Origin: Leidyana gryllorum EB-2025a
Lineage: Eukaryota > Apicomplexa
NCBI GenBank assembly: GCA_048772705.1
Contig: JBLWGC010000104.1
Location: 1,178,001 to 1,242,000 of the forward strand
DNA length: 64,000 bases
Direction: 5' to 3'
The position numbers and the translations under genes are program-made. Below the pieces are notes generated by a model. That model worked only from the letters and a program-made list of their open reading frames with translations, was not told where the DNA came from and did no database searches. This document shows, piece by piece, positions 43,587-55,283 of this stretch (position 1 is its first letter; every line of letters starts with the position of its first letter).

Positions 43587-44312
43587 ATGGTACGGCTGCT
43601 TGGTTTCATTATGCTGTGTTGGTGCGTTTCTTCGGTAACTGCACAGGAGTCTACGAGTACGTCTACGACAACCGGAAGGCCGGAGGCCCAACTTGACGCC
43701 CGGAGCATGATGGACGTGCTGAAGATCTCGAACTCCGTGGCAGATCGCGAAGGGCAGTTGGTGAGACCGAGTTACATGTGAATGCCTTTTGTACGCATCA
43801 ATCCATTCCGTTTCGAACAGAACCAACTACTTCCTTATCTACAAGGCATGTTTGATGACATCAAAAAGTATCGCGATCCGTCCGTCCAACCGAGTGTTCT
43901 CGTGAGTTCATCCAATTATTTGTCGTGTTCCCCCATACCTCCCACACCCATTCTCATGAGATAGAACTCTGATATCACTGCGCATATTGTTGACCCCGTC
44001 GCCATTGCGCAGAAGCGCAAACGCCTCGAGATCATGCTCAAAGAATCCGCCGCCGATCAAGGTTGGTTGACTGATAGCTCGATCCCGTGCGTACTTCGGT
44101 ACGCACTCCCGTTACCATCTTTTTGCAGCCGCTATAGCCCCAGACCACTCAGCGCTGCCTGGGATCAGCTCCAAGCCCATCATCATTCTTGAGCCGAGAA
44201 AGCTCTCCGGATTCGAGTGGATGGCTTACGTACGTCGTCCTCCTGTTTCGTCTTTGACATGGTCACTGTTGCGCAGAAAGAAATCTTGTCGTGTACCCGA
44301 GACCACGTCTAA
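43587..44312 (+). CDS. Small secreted protein, unknown
   Basis: Five small exons (43587-43760, 43821-43901, 43965-44061, 44129-44229, 44277-44312) join in phase to 162 residues. The N-terminus MVRLLGFIMLCWCVSSVTAQ is a clear signal peptide with an A-x-A-like cleavage site. The mature chain starts with a Ser/Thr-rich stretch. It continues NQLLPYLQGMFDDIKKYRDP, a basic segment IAQKRKRLEIMLKESAADQ and KPIIILEPRKLSGFEWMAYK. The donor after exon 3 is gttggt, a weak site. The stop TAA (44310-44312) overlaps the BUB3 stop on the other strand. A palindromic-looking acacgtgtg/cacacgcgtg stretch lies just upstream (43543-43570). No family was recognised. Confidence 0.65.
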
Positions 44313-45805
44313 ATGCCTCGAGGCCGAACGTCGTCCTCGGACACGTCCCGCACTACCACTTGAGCATAATTTGATATTCTACAGGAAGAACATATAGGCA
44401 TCGGTTCCGAACGGATCTGCACCCACCTGGGATCCGCGTTCAATCCCTGCGCAAAGTCGTAGGAGATGGCCACTGCCATTCTAGTGCCATCATGAGAGAA
44501 CGCCAAAGAGGTGATCGATGTTGGAAACGGCCGATTGAGCCTCCAGAGACGCTTTTTGCGGAGACCGTCCCATACAGACACGGACCCGTCCCCACCTCCA
44601 GTCGCGAATGTATTGAACCTATGTCGAAATTGTTGGAACAGAATAATGCAAACAACGCACAGTCGAGTCTCAATCAGGAGACTCGTCAGTATATCTTAAT
44701 TGCACGAATTCACTCACCGATTGTGGAACGCAATGGCATTGACCGGGAAAATCCTATCCGTTTGACCTCTACGGAGCATGGGATCTTCCTGGAACACGGG
44801 ATCATCATCGGGTATTTTCTCTCGATGACACTTGAAGGCGTAACATTTGCGGTTTGCGAGCTCGGGAGGATGATCAATCTGCGACAGAAGCATTCGAATC
44901 TGCAAGTGGGAGCGGACGACTCACATGAGTTGCTCTGGTGGCATTTGTCTTCGGTTTGAAGAATTCATAATGGACTTTCCCCTCAACGGAGCCGACAGCG
45001 AAGCCTGTGCCATCTGCGAAGGCCTCTATACAACGGATTTGGTACTTGACCACATTGCTGAGCGAGCGAAGGGAGGGTAGGTTGTGATCTGGGATAGACT
45101 TACTCTCGAATTTCTTCCGCTTTTTCAAGTCGCCTATAGTCATAAATGTGTATTCGCTTTTCGCTATCGCCGACAATGATCTTCCCATAGGCTGCTTCAG
45201 TATGTGTGCAAGCCATCGAGAACACTTTGGCTTCAATATTGAGTCTATGGCATATATTCTTGGTTCTGGCATCCCACGCTCCAACAGTTTTATCCCAACT
45301 GCCCGAAAAGACAAGTCCTGCGAAGGTGTCATCATTATTTGCATCCAGTGAAGCAGAATAGAGGGTTCGGGTATCGGAGGAGTAAGGTTACTCACCTGTT
45401 TCGGGAGCGAAGCGCACACATTTGACGGCTTCGCTGTGTTTTCCAATGAGATAGTCCTTCTCTGCCTCGAAATTGTACTGCCGAAGATCTCTGTATAAGC
45501 AGGTTTATCAGCATAGCGGTATAAATTGAAGTGCTCACCTAGCTAGGCCTCCAGAGGCGGCGACTGTAGCGTCTCTGAGGAAGCAGCAATCGAGGACGGC
45601 GTGGTCGTGTGGATGAACGCCCCTGACCGTGTTGAGGTCCACATCATAGAGTCTGACAGCCTGAAGTTCGTAATTGTGATATTTGTCCCGAGTTGGTACT
45701 TACGTTGTCCCAGCTCGAGACCAAAAGTAGGTTGGAGGTATCTGTGGGCGCAAAGACGACGCGGCTAATGGCATCGGAAGGACTCTGCTGCAACTCGGTG
45801 GTCAT
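44309..45805 (-). CDS. BUB3: Mitotic checkpoint WD40 protein BUB3
   Basis: BUB3 brings BUB1 and BUBR1 to kinetochores in the spindle checkpoint. Eight exons (45805-45704, 45660-45539, 45490-45396, 45317-45104, 45057-44925, 44878-44718, 44618-44427, 44378-44309) encode 362 residues. WD blades read LQQSPSDAISRVVFAPTDTS then LLVSSWDNAVRLYDVD. Next are HDHAVLDCCFLRDATVAASG, VKCVRFAPETG then FSGSWDKTVGAWDAR. FADGTGFAVGSVEGKVHYEF, FATGGGDGSVSVWDGLRKKR and ITSLAFSHDGTRMAVAISYD complete the propeller. The last two blades and AFKCHREK/INPVNAIAFH-type motifs separate BUB3 from the related RAE1, although RAE1 is the main alternative. The penultimate intron (48 nt) is a multiple of three without stops. 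The stop overlaps that of the convergent secreted-protein gene. Confidence 0.93.
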
Positions 45806-45972
45806 CCGGGGCGAAAATTAATGGGGCTGAGTTGATTTTGGCGAGGGTAGAGATGTACTGTTGGGTGGTGATGTGACTGAGTAGGCGTTGATTGTCTCAT
45901 ATGTGGGGTTGGGGGTTTGGTTTGGCACAGATTTGATGGCCTAGAAGTTTTGTTGGTTGGGCGCTTAGCAGG

Positions 45973-47596
45973 ATGCATTACTACACTGGACAGCAGGGAC
46001 GGAACGGTTATCACCACCACTATAGAGCGCCATCGTCGAGCGTTCCGTACGTCTCATTCGCAGATCGGCGACGGTTGCATGAGCTGCAATTGCAGCAGCA
46101 ATGCGTGGTAGCAGCCCCGATGCCTTTCCACCAGCCTATGGCAGTGGAGGTGGCGCCGGTGGCGCCAATGGCGCTGGCCGCACCAGTGTCAATGCCAACG
46201 TCAGCAGCGCCTGTGTACCAACCAGTTGCAGAGCGGCCGTCGCGGGCGGCTCTGACCTACAGTCAGTGCGAGATTCTGGGTGTGGAAGCACCTGAGGCTC
46301 CGAAATCGTCCGAAATAAGAAGAAATCTTCCGATGACGCTCGAGGAGATGAAGGCCCAGAATGATGCCAATCTTAAGCTGACGGCGAACTCGCACGTTCA
46401 GGGCATCTACAAACAGCTCGAGACGTCTCCTATGCCGAACGCGGGCGCTGCTGCAGCCCAAGAACGGGTGCGAATCACCGACATTGAAAAGGCAAAGGCC
46501 ATACTCGCACAACTGAATCCCGATGTCAAAGACCCGGAGGCTCTTCTAAAAGTCTTGATCGACCACGTCTCCGGCAAGCCGGTCGATATAAAACCCGAGA
46601 TGTTCGACCTCCAGAACGCCCAACAGTTGCTTCTACCCACGAGTGCCCCCCCGGGTACAGACCCAAGCACTCTCGCCCCTTCCAGTGAGTTTGCTGAAGT
46701 TTTTGCTCAGCACACGAATACATCATTGCCGTACAGATGAGGGTGGCTTCAAAGCCAGTCATTCTTTCGTGATGCGACAGAGCAGTGGCGAAGAACAAGA
46801 GTTTGTGGTCGCGAAGGTCATCGAAAGTCCGGAAGTGCTCGCTGTCAGCGATTTACTCGGCCCGTTGGAATGTCAAGATCTCGTTACACTCGCGGGTTCT
46901 GTCTACGTTCCCGCTCGCATTTCTGTGATGCGGTTGCGATGCGATGATGACACTCTGACTTTTGCCATTCCTGATGTAAGTGGCTGAGACGGACGTTTCT
47001 CTCACATTCCGCACGTCGGCTTTGACTTGTCTCTTTTCTGCAGGATCTGTCTGACATGGAGTTTCCAGTGCCCTCGGTGGTATCAACCGCCAAGACGAAC
47101 ACTGTGGCTTGTCTGCATCTAGACTCCTACCGCGAGACCAACATTTGGCCTTTCTTGCGATCAGTGACGGCTCGGGCGGCGGCTGTGTGTCGTTGCTCGC
47201 CAGACAAGATTCCCAACATCCTAATTGAGAAGTATGAGCCCGGCCAATTCGCCAAGCAGTTACATAATTCAAACAAGCGAATGGGAACGGTTATCATTGG
47301 ACTGAGTCCGAAAGGTATGTGAGATTCAGATACTGTGTGCTCTTTCACTGTACCGCACAGCCAATGCGGGGAGTGGCGGCGCGTTGGCCTTCCCGGCAGC
47401 TCAGCTGGAAATAACTGCCAAACAAGGAATGGCCATCTGGATCCCAGCATGCTATCCAGACACCATTCCACAGTCGCCTACTGATGCAGGGGAAATGTCC
47501 CACTTGATGGTGCCAGACATTCGCACCGAGTATGGCGTGACGGAGATCAAGGAGAACGAGCCATTGTACTACGCCGTGATGCACGTCCTTCTTTGA
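45973..47596 (+). CDS. Prolyl-4-hydroxylase-like 2-oxoglutarate oxygenase with degenerate iron site
   Basis: Four exons (45973-46684, 46737-46975, 47044-47314, 47361-47596) encode 485 residues. The N-terminal 110 residues are His/Tyr then Pro/Ala/Met-rich. A helical region with ITDIEKAKAILAQLNPDVKD follows. The last 210 residues align with the prolyl-4-hydroxylase fold: EKYEPGQFAKQLHNSNKR corresponds to Y-x-P-G-Q-x-Y-x-x-H-x-D, then GTVIIGLSP and SGGALAFPAAQLEITAKQGM, where the family has G-G-x-T-x-F-P. GEMSHLMVPD, where the family has the distal His, completes the match. The proximal H-x-D appears as H-N-S-N, so iron binding and catalysis are doubtful. Alternatives are a pseudoenzyme or an unusual oxygenase. 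The ATG is one base after a gggcgcttagcag acceptor, 167 bp from divergent BUB3. Confidence 0.75.
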
Positions 47597-47780
47597 TGAG
47601 CTCCTCACCTCAATAGCCACCCAACGAACTAGACATAGTGCACACTAGACCCTATCACACCATTGCAAATCTGTCCCCGGAACTACTGTGGAGAGGGCAA
47701 GAGGCCAATGAAGAATAGTTCTGCTGAGTGATGACGAACGGGTGGGCGCGTTCCTTCCGAGTAGAAAAAGACTATTGCAC

Positions 47781-49767
47781 TCAATAGGGCTGGAGCTCAG
47801 TGTGTTTCTGAACATAGTTCCACAATTCTCGCCTCAATATTTTGCCCGTGTTGCCCTTGGGGAGTTCTGGGCAGGCGTAGATTTTGATGGGTATCTTGAA
47901 TCTCGCCAGCGATTGTTGCGCTTTTGTTCTGAGATTGGCAAATAGTTCAGCAGATGGGGCGACGTTATCTTTGAGAACGACGGCCAAATATACCACCTCC
48001 CCCAGCATTGGATCTGGAACTCCAAAGGCACCCGCCTCATTGACTTCTTCGAATTTCAAAAAGGCCGCATCGATCTCAAGAGGACTTATTTTCTCGCCAC
48101 CTCTGTTGATCAATTCTTTACTCCGGCCAACAAGGCTGACGAAACCGGTTTCGGTATCCATAACACCAACATCCCCAGTACGAAGGAAAGGGCGGTCATT
48201 GATAGGCGATTCGGCCAATTTGAAGCGATACGGCAATGGCACCTCGATGTTTCTGTATTGCGCCATTATCGCTTTGAATTCGTTACTGTCGGTATTGAGC
48301 TGCGGAGTATTACTAATGAACGAGTACTCCTCCTCCTCTTTAACTGCTCCTTCCGCGTCCAGACTGGGCGAATTCCAAAAGTGTTTCTGCTGATCTTCCC
48401 CAGTGAGTCCCAGATAGCCAGTGATAACGTTGTAACCGCGGACGCAAATCTCTCCAGATTGGCCTCGTTTGACGATTTTCCCAGACTCGGGATCGATTAT
48501 GGCAATATCAATCCCTTGCGGCAAACCGACACTTCCAAATTGGCGCGTCTGTTTCCCATCAGCGCCACGAAGTGGGTTGGAACACATTTGATGAGTAGCC
48601 TCTGACATGGCATAGGCCTCGAGCACCTCCGTCTCCAATATCTGCTCCAGCTGCTGAGCGACGGGAGCCGGCAAAGCGCTCGAGCATCCACGAATGAAAC
48701 GAAGCTTAACGGGGAGCGAGTTGTCCTCGGGCTTCCGGAAAGGCTTCAATGTCTCGTCCGCAGTATTCAGCAGAATCTGCCACATGGTCGGAACAGCCGT
48801 GACCCAAGTGCATTGCGCCTTCGCAGCGTCTGCCCAGAAGGTGGTCTTGTGGAACCCACCACCCCGAGCGAGCACGATTCTGCATCCTCGACTCAGGGGA
48901 CTCAAACAACCAGCAAACAATCCGTGTACGTGGAATAACGGCATTATCAACAAACCACAATCCTTGCTCTCGGGACTCCACTTGTAGGTCTGACCAATAT
49001 TGTGCAGAGTCGCCACATTGTTCGTGTGGGTAATCGGGACTGTCTTGGGTGCCGCTGTCGTACCACTGGTATGCAGCAGGAGGGCCAAGTCCGAACCCTT
49101 CACTCCCTTGGCCGCCTCAACTACCTCACCTGAATTCGCAGGGGAGACGGCGTCTCCGTCTCCGAGGCGTTGACGACTGAGGCGGGGCTTTGGACGACCA
49201 TCGGACTCGAATGTCCAATGCACATAGTAGACGGGGAGTGCGAGTTCCTTCGCTGCCTTCTCTGCCTCTGTCAGCTGGGCAGATTTCTCACCGCCCTGCA
49301 GCAGCACCATCTCACATCCCATATCCTTCATTGCAAACTTGAACTCTTCCTCTTTGAACTTGGGGTTCAATAAGCAATTAACAGCCGAGACTGAGGCGAC
49401 TCCCAGATACACTGTGACATACTCGACACAATTCGGTAAGACGACGCATACTCGCATGCCGGCAGCATTGGGACGTCCTATGTCTCGCGCGGCTCCCAAG
49501 ATGCATCCCTGAGTGACGTTAGATATGACTCATTCAACACGTTCAGAAACTCTATCTGAGTCGAATGCAGATTAAACTCACCGCTGTGAGATGAACGGCT
49601 TCGGCCAACTGACGAGACGTGAAGCTCAAACGCTCATCGTCCAAGTCCAGGAGTAATTCTTCATCACCCGACCCTGGAATGCAGCGGTCTGCATCCGAGA
49701 GGCCGTGGTGCAAATCAAACGCACTGACCAAAGTTAACAGCTCCAAAGCGGGCGACGATGAGGACAT
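47781..49767 (-). CDS. Acyl-CoA synthetase family, oxalyl-CoA synthetase (Pcs60/AAE3)-like
   Basis: This is an ANL-superfamily adenylate-forming enzyme; the closest recalled relatives are oxalate-CoA ligases of fungi and plants, which detoxify oxalate. Two exons (49767-49582, 49508-47781) encode 637 residues. Motifs are RVCVVLPNCVEYVTVYLGV, the AMP-binding P-loop LLLHTSGTTAAPKTVPITHT, LIMPLFHVHGLFAG, VPTMWQILL, EAYAMSEATHQMCSNPL, GEICVRGYNVITGYLG, FLRTGDVGVMD, VGRSKELINRGGEKISPLEI and the catalytic lysine segment ELPKGNTGKILRREL. An insertion of about 65 residues precedes FLRTGD and is unusual. The C-terminus (LQPY) lacks a standard peroxisomal PTS1. The ATG directly follows tttttggtcgcccccgag; the upstream in-frame codon is a GTG. 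Confidence 0.9.
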
Positions 49768-49969
49768 CTCGGGGGCGACCAAAAAGTGCACGAAGGTTTG
49801 GTGACGAATCGAGTTGGGGTGGTCAATTCTGGGTAACTATGTTGTCCCAAATATGTCAGGTTTGTCTGCTGGAGTTTAAGGGACGTTGAAAACTAGAGAT
49901 GTACATCAGTGTGGGGGAGGGCGGCGGTCTGGCTCTCTACACTATGTAGCTCGGCCTGAGTCGCTGAGC

Positions 49970-50494
49970 TCAGATTTGTGATTGCTGCAACGCACAACGC
50001 TGTAACTCAGCATCAAGCTTCTGACAGAAGAGGTCATCTTTGTCCTCGTCATCCCAAGCTGCAGTTTTCGAATCAAAAAAGGCAATGATCAGGGATGAAC
50101 TTACTCGTATGCGCGACCCGCACCTCCCACTTGGCCTTATTTATTTCCTCTGGCAGCGCCTTTGATCCCGGTCCTGAATTAGACCGATGACACAAAATTG
50201 ATTGACAATTGCACAACAACACATAAGTGTCAAATTCATAGATGGGTACGATCACCACGGAACGGTGATCTTATGGAGTTATTACATATTGGAATGTGCT
50301 CATTGTTGACGAGTGCTGCTCTGGACACACTCTGGACACACTTGTAAATATTGAGATGGGGAGTGTTAAAATGTGTCAGGGGAGGCATAACACATTTCAA
50401 GCCGAACTCTGAGCGTAGATAGAGGCTTACCAACCGGTTCAAACTCTTCAAGATCGTCTTCATCGACGAGTTGCTCTCTACGATCAGCTGCCAT
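49970..50494 (-). CDS. SEM1: SEM1/DSS1, 26S proteasome lid and TREX-2 subunit
   Basis: Three very small exons (50494-50431, 50173-50105, 50058-49970) join in phase to 73 residues, almost the usual length of 70. The product reads REQLVDEDDLEEFEPVG, a middle segment KAKWEVRVAH, and WDDEDKDDLFCQKLDAELQR. DSS1 proteins have the same layout: an acidic D-E-F-E-E-F box, a Trp linker, then W-D-D-D-x-x-x-D-D-F-x-x-Q-L-x-x-E-L. It stabilises the proteasome lid and also serves in BRCA2 and mRNA-export complexes. The first intron (257 nt) is much longer than average here. No single reading frame reveals the gene; it was found by joining exons. It is divergent from the next gene by 94 bp. Confidence 0.82.
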
Positions 50495-50588
50495 GGATGT
50501 AAATTTTTTCTGTTCAGCAACTCTTCGGAAAGCTGACTAAATACTTTGGCATGCGGGTTTTGGCAGTCACTTATTACACACCCTCAGG

Positions 50589-51353
50589 ATGAACTACTTG
50601 TGCGGCTTAATTTGCTTATTGTTATCAGTCGTGGCGGGCAAGCAGTGTGTGGGGACACCTGCTCAGATTCTTGGTACTATTTTTCAAGAGGGAGATGGGT
50701 CTGCAGTCGTATTACACAGTGGGAATTCGATCAAGCTGATCAATGCAATGATCACAGATGATTTTATAAAGAGTCGGATTCCAAGCGATCCGTGCAACTA
50801 CAACGCTGAGAGCGACACGGGATCGAACCCACCAGCGTCTAGATTGCGAGCATTGAAGCAGCGACGCAAGCTTGTACTAAACCTCCCATGTGATTATCCG
50901 GATCCGCCCCCCGACCTTCTTGCCAATTTTCACTTGACGCATGTTGGAATTCATCGTGCGCGATATTGTGCGTTACAGAGTGCGAACTTTGATCAGCAGG
51001 CAGTTTCATCAGCTGAGTCACAGTCGCGTGCTACGCAGCGCCGGCTGTTGGATGCAGCTGGCAATGAGGTAGTGGCAGCTGCAGCAGGATGCGCGCTCCT
51101 CCTTGCTGGTGGAGGTCTAGCTGCTTGGCAGGTCAAACACCTGTCGAACCTGGATCTTAAACAAGGCGAGTTGCCTGATGATGCAGCCACCCGTGCCGAG
51201 TCTCACGCGGTTAGTGAAGATCTCCGCACAGTCGACCTCTACCATTTTGACTCACGGGCCTCTAGAGCGGACGACGAAGATGACACTCGAGACACGGAGC
51301 CACAGCAGGCTACCACTCCGCACAAGAAGGCGACGACTCGGCACATTGTCTGA
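50589..51353 (+). CDS. Unknown type I membrane protein
   Basis: A single exon gives 254 residues. The N-terminus MNYLCGLICLLLSVVAG is a signal peptide. The luminal part of about 150 residues contains a few cysteines (KQCVGTPAQ, SDPCNYN, LPCDYPDPPP, RYCALQS). A hydrophobic span EVVAAAAGCALLLAGGGLAA follows at about 158-177. The short cytosolic tail is acidic, Thr/Asp-rich, and ends TPHKKATTRHIV. The layout is that of a small cell-surface or endomembrane protein. No family was recognised. The ATG is one base after a cacaccctcag acceptor. The downstream gap (51354-51485) holds a short aacta/gacta repeat at about 51377-51399. Confidence 0.65.
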   Translation: MNYLCGLICLLLSVVAGKQCVGTPAQILGTIFQEGDGSAVVLHSGNSIKLINAMITDDFIKSRIPSDPCNYNAESDTGSNPPASRLRALKQRRKLVLNLPCDYPDPPPDLLANFHLTHVGIHRARYCALQSANFDQQAVSSAESQSRATQRRLLDAAGNEVVAAAAGCALLLAGGGLAAWQVKHLSNLDLKQGELPDDAATRAESHAVSEDLRTVDLYHFDSRASRADDEDDTRDTEPQQATTPHKKATTRHIV

Positions 51354-51485
51354 GAATATGGGCTTGACCGAGGAACTAACTAACTGACTAACTAACTGAT
51401 GTCTTCTAGGGAGCCCAAGCGAATTGAACCCCAATTACAGCTAGCAATATATGTATACATCTGTGTGCAGATTTGTGAATGATTT

Positions 51486-54084
51486 ATGGCTACGTCAACA
51501 CCATTATTGACAACATCCGACTCAATAGCCGCCCTGCAGTCGGCTCTCAAGCGCTCATTCCAATTACCCCCTCGAAGTAGCGTCGCCTCTCATTTCGGAT
51601 CACAACTACCTGAAGACAACAATGCTGAAGGCGAAGATGAGAGCAGTAGTCTCCTTCGCAACCTCCAGCCAATGCCCAGTGAAACCTTCGACCTCGCCTC
51701 TCTGGTCCGCGGGGGAGGGAGAGATGCTAGCAGGCCACCCAGTGTGATCAAAGGCTTCAAAACCCCCACCACCACACCGCAGTCGGTCGCTAGTGACCTC
51801 CAATCCATGCGGACATTCCAAGATCCAGATTGGCCGCCGGTCCCAGCACGGACAGCGGCTGTCGAACAAGCCTCTACATGCCTGAGGATCTTCTCCGCCG
51901 CCGCAACCCATCAACAGTCCTTTTCTGCCAACGCCATATCGGGAGCTCTAGCCGGTGCCCTGCCGCCACACGAACAAGCTGTCCTGACGCTCAAGCTGGT
52001 CAAAGTGTTGTGCGCAAAGGTGAGTACAGAACGTGAATTCCATATCATACCCGAGCATAGCATCGACAAGTGAAAACGCTAAAGGCTGCGTTGCGCCAAC
52101 AGAAGGCGCGTGCTTCTCGTCAGGTGTCGACAGTGCCAGAAGAGGGCACCGAAGACAACAACTCTCAGTCGTCCCCCACCTCGCCGCCGCCCTCGAGACC
52201 CAATTCTACACCCATACGTAAAACACCCCCTATGCGGGCACGACCACCTCGACCTCACGTAGTATCTTGTGCGATGCATACCCCAGGCTACGCTCCGCAC
52301 GCCGTGAACTGTAAGAAATCAATGTAGAATGACAATCAATTGACTCCTCGACAGATGAATCTATGGCCTCTTATCCCGCACCGCGCTTGTATCACAGCAC
52401 CGCGTTGTCAGCGGCAACCGGACCAGTTGTTCTCGGCCCGGTGTGCCGAGTAAGTTCCGTAGCGGAGCCAAGAGCCATGTCGCCGGGGGTGGGGTTGTAT
52501 AATTCGGTACCTCAAGAGGCCCCAGATGATTGTGAACGGCATCACAGTCACCAATCGGTGCCCTCCGCGAACGAAGAACTCCATATTGTGAACGATCTGA
52601 GGGACTTGCGTCATTTTATCGACAGTCTTCGCCAAGACCTCAAAATCAACATGGGCGCTGGAGCTATCGGAACCGAGGCAGTACATGTGCGCCCCGCAAC
52701 GGATACCGAACAGCCAATGGCAAAGGATGCGGGCACAACCACAACATCCGAGGTCGTGGACCAGCAGACGCAAACGAGCCCGGTAGCTGGGGGGAATCCA
52801 AACCGATCCTTCATGCCTATACCCCCCTTGCCTGCTGGTCGCTACTCAAGTTACGCATCGGGTCTCGCACCCGACCTGGGCACGGGACTGCCTCCCTCTC
52901 CTCGTCCAAACTCCCCTTGTCTGCATAAACGAAGCCCCAGAGGACTGATACTGACCGGGGGGTCCAGTCGCTCGGTACCGTTCGTGGATCCCGAAGCCTC
53001 AGACCATCTCCCTCGTCCTCGCCTCTCAGTGTTCCGCACAGAGCCTGGTGAAGCTGCACAACTTCAGAAGCCTCCTTGGGCTGTCGGAGGTTTGAGCAGC
53101 GTCAATGTTAGCAGAGGCGGAAGTCAAGATACGCGGTATATGAGCGACTATGACTCCGCCGCCGATGAAAGGAGGCGTCGTCAGGGTCTGGAACGATACT
53201 ATGCCGAACTTCAGCGGAGTACCCACAGGTCCGAAGCAGAAAGCCGCTATGACACTGTCGACTATACTATCAATTATGCCTCTACAGCTGCCCCATCAGC
53301 AGGCTACTACACTGGCAACGCGGTGCCACCGGATGATGAGTACTATGTACCAGTGGAGGAGGGGGGGACGGACTCACCTCCGTCAGGGCGCGACTATGGC
53401 GAGAACGAATATCGAAGAGAGGGAGGACGCGACCTACCCCCCTTCGTTGATGACGATATTGTGGCTTCATCCGAGGACGCAGCCACGCCCGCCTTTGCAG
53501 AACAGGTCGAAATCCAAATTCGGCTTCAGACCAGTGGGTCAACACCTGATCAGCACCTACATGGGGAAGATACTGGATCGCCAAACGCGACAGCCTACCA
53601 ACAGTCACCAACAGACAGTCCGAACGCCCATGACAGGCAGTCTGAATCACCCTCTCACGATTTGACTCTATTGCACTCACCCATAGGACATGGAGGTGGT
53701 ACTTTTGAGTCGCCCGCCGAACGATACCGACAGATGCATCACCTTACAGCTGGTCCCCGCCTGAATAGTCGCAATTCCAGTCCTTCAGCGAGCCCGCCCT
53801 CGAGAGACTATAGACGACTTCTCCGACCGGTTATTGGCGGCTCCCCAACGTCTGATGGCCAATTGTCCCCTCCAGGCATTACATCCCCGCTTGGCTCGCC
53901 CACACTAACCTCTCCGAATTCTTTGACAACTGGTTCCCCGATCTCTCCGGGAGGGCGCTCTATGGACTCCCCCTCTCAGCCGGTCCGGCGACGTTCGTAC
54001 AAAGGCATTAGGCAGAGGAGCTCGGGAGATTTGCGGTATATTCAATCACCAATGAGCGCCGAAGGCAGCCCATTGAGCGCTTGA
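51486..54084 (+). CDS. Unknown large Ser/Pro-rich disordered protein
   Basis: Three exons (51486-52019, 52061-52310, 52355-54084) encode 837 residues. Only about residues 120-200 look ordered: AAVEQASTCLRIFSAAATHQ, PHEQAVLTLKLVKVLCAK and VKTLKAALRQQKARASRQ, helical and possibly a dimer or adaptor region. A second helical piece, HIVNDLRDLRHFIDSLRQDL, lies at about 325-345. The rest is dominated by Ser, Pro, Gly, Asp and Arg, with many S-P and T-P sites (SPTSDGQLSPPGITSPLG) typical of phosphoregulated scaffold or cytoskeletal proteins. No family was recognised. Gene 54112-55189 starts 27 nt downstream on the same strand. Confidence 0.65.
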
Positions 54085-54111
54085 CCGTGTGTTTTCGGAT
54101 TCCACACACGA

Positions 54112-55189
54112 ATGCGACGACTTGCTTTACTATGCCAGACTGCCTTCAGTGCAGCATCAATGCTCAACATCCGCTCTGAACCACTGGCAATAGGCAATAG
54201 TGTTGCTCGCGGCATAGGAGGAGGGTTCGAACGCATGGTGAGTTATAACGGTGTGCTGCCGCCTATCTTGCCACCATATATCACATTCTCGCACCCAGGC
54301 AAATCAGAAGTCAAGTATGAGGAGATTGGACGCGATGGAAAATCAAGTACAACAACCCCGAGAACCCGCAGGGGGAGATATAACTACGAATTGGAATGAA
54401 GCTAGAGCAGCTGTGAGACACACACCTTCATTTTGGACCGACAAACATTTGCATCTGTCAGATCACGAACAGTGAAACTGAGCGTGAGCTCGCGAACTCA
54501 AAGGTTGCTATCGCTGGTGAGTTTCTGAATGTCGACGTCAATATGCGCTGTTGTTGTTTGCACTCATAGAAGGATTAGTCAAGGCCGCTGAGGAGTCCCA
54601 AGTGGAAGGCCCCGCTTCTCCTGAAGACTATACAGAAGCGGATCGCGAGAGAATCTATGGTCACAATCTATTGACAGCTCAAGAAGCCTTTCACGCTGCA
54701 GTTAAGAAGTTAAGGGACACTCAATGGGATCTCAATTTGGCTAATCAAGACATATCCAAAGTTGAAGCTCAAGCTCAATCAGCCGATGAATGTGACCTAC
54801 GAAATGTCCCAACAGAGAATAACCTAGGCGTGATGCACCGGCGCGCTGATAGAGTAGCGAGAACGCTGGATGAATTGACTGACCGCCTGAACGAAGCCGA
54901 GGATCATTTGGCGTCGTTGCCCCAGCCCGCTGGACAGGAGAATTTGACTGCCGAAGAGATTGACGCAGCTGTAGCAGCTGCTAACGACGAAGCCCTAGAA
55001 GAAGGTGCGCTGGAGAGAGAAAGGGGAGAAGAAGACCAAGCGATCGACCAGGACGAAGATTTGGCTGCTCCTCAAGAGGGACCAGAGGCTCATCACAGGG
55101 AAGAAACTACCACACACCACTTAGCGCATGGAGAAGGCGATTTCGGGCACCTGGATCATGTATTGTCTACTCCGGGAGGTTTCTTCTGA
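54112..55189 (+). CDS. Unknown helical/coiled-coil protein, possibly mitochondrial
   Basis: Four exons (54112-54237, 54299-54412, 54462-54516, 54570-55189) join to 304 residues. The N-terminus MRRLALLCQTAFSAASMLNI is basic and hydrophobic and could be a mitochondrial presequence. A second ATG at about 54160 sits just after the acceptor-like tgccttcag and may be the real start. The body is helical: SETERELANSKVAIAEGLVK, AQEAFHAAVKKLRDTQWDL, MHRRADRVARTLDELTDRLN. It ends in a very acidic tail (EALEEGALERERGEEDQAID) and an HHREETTTHHLAHGEG stretch. No family was recognised. It is convergent with CCT5 across 94 bp. Confidence 0.6.
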
Positions 55190-55283
55190 CACAGCACAGC
55201 AACTTTAGTACGGGCTGAACGCCTAGCTGGTGATCCAGTGCCTCGTGCATCAGCTAAGCTCAGGTGTCACCAGCACTCACTAC

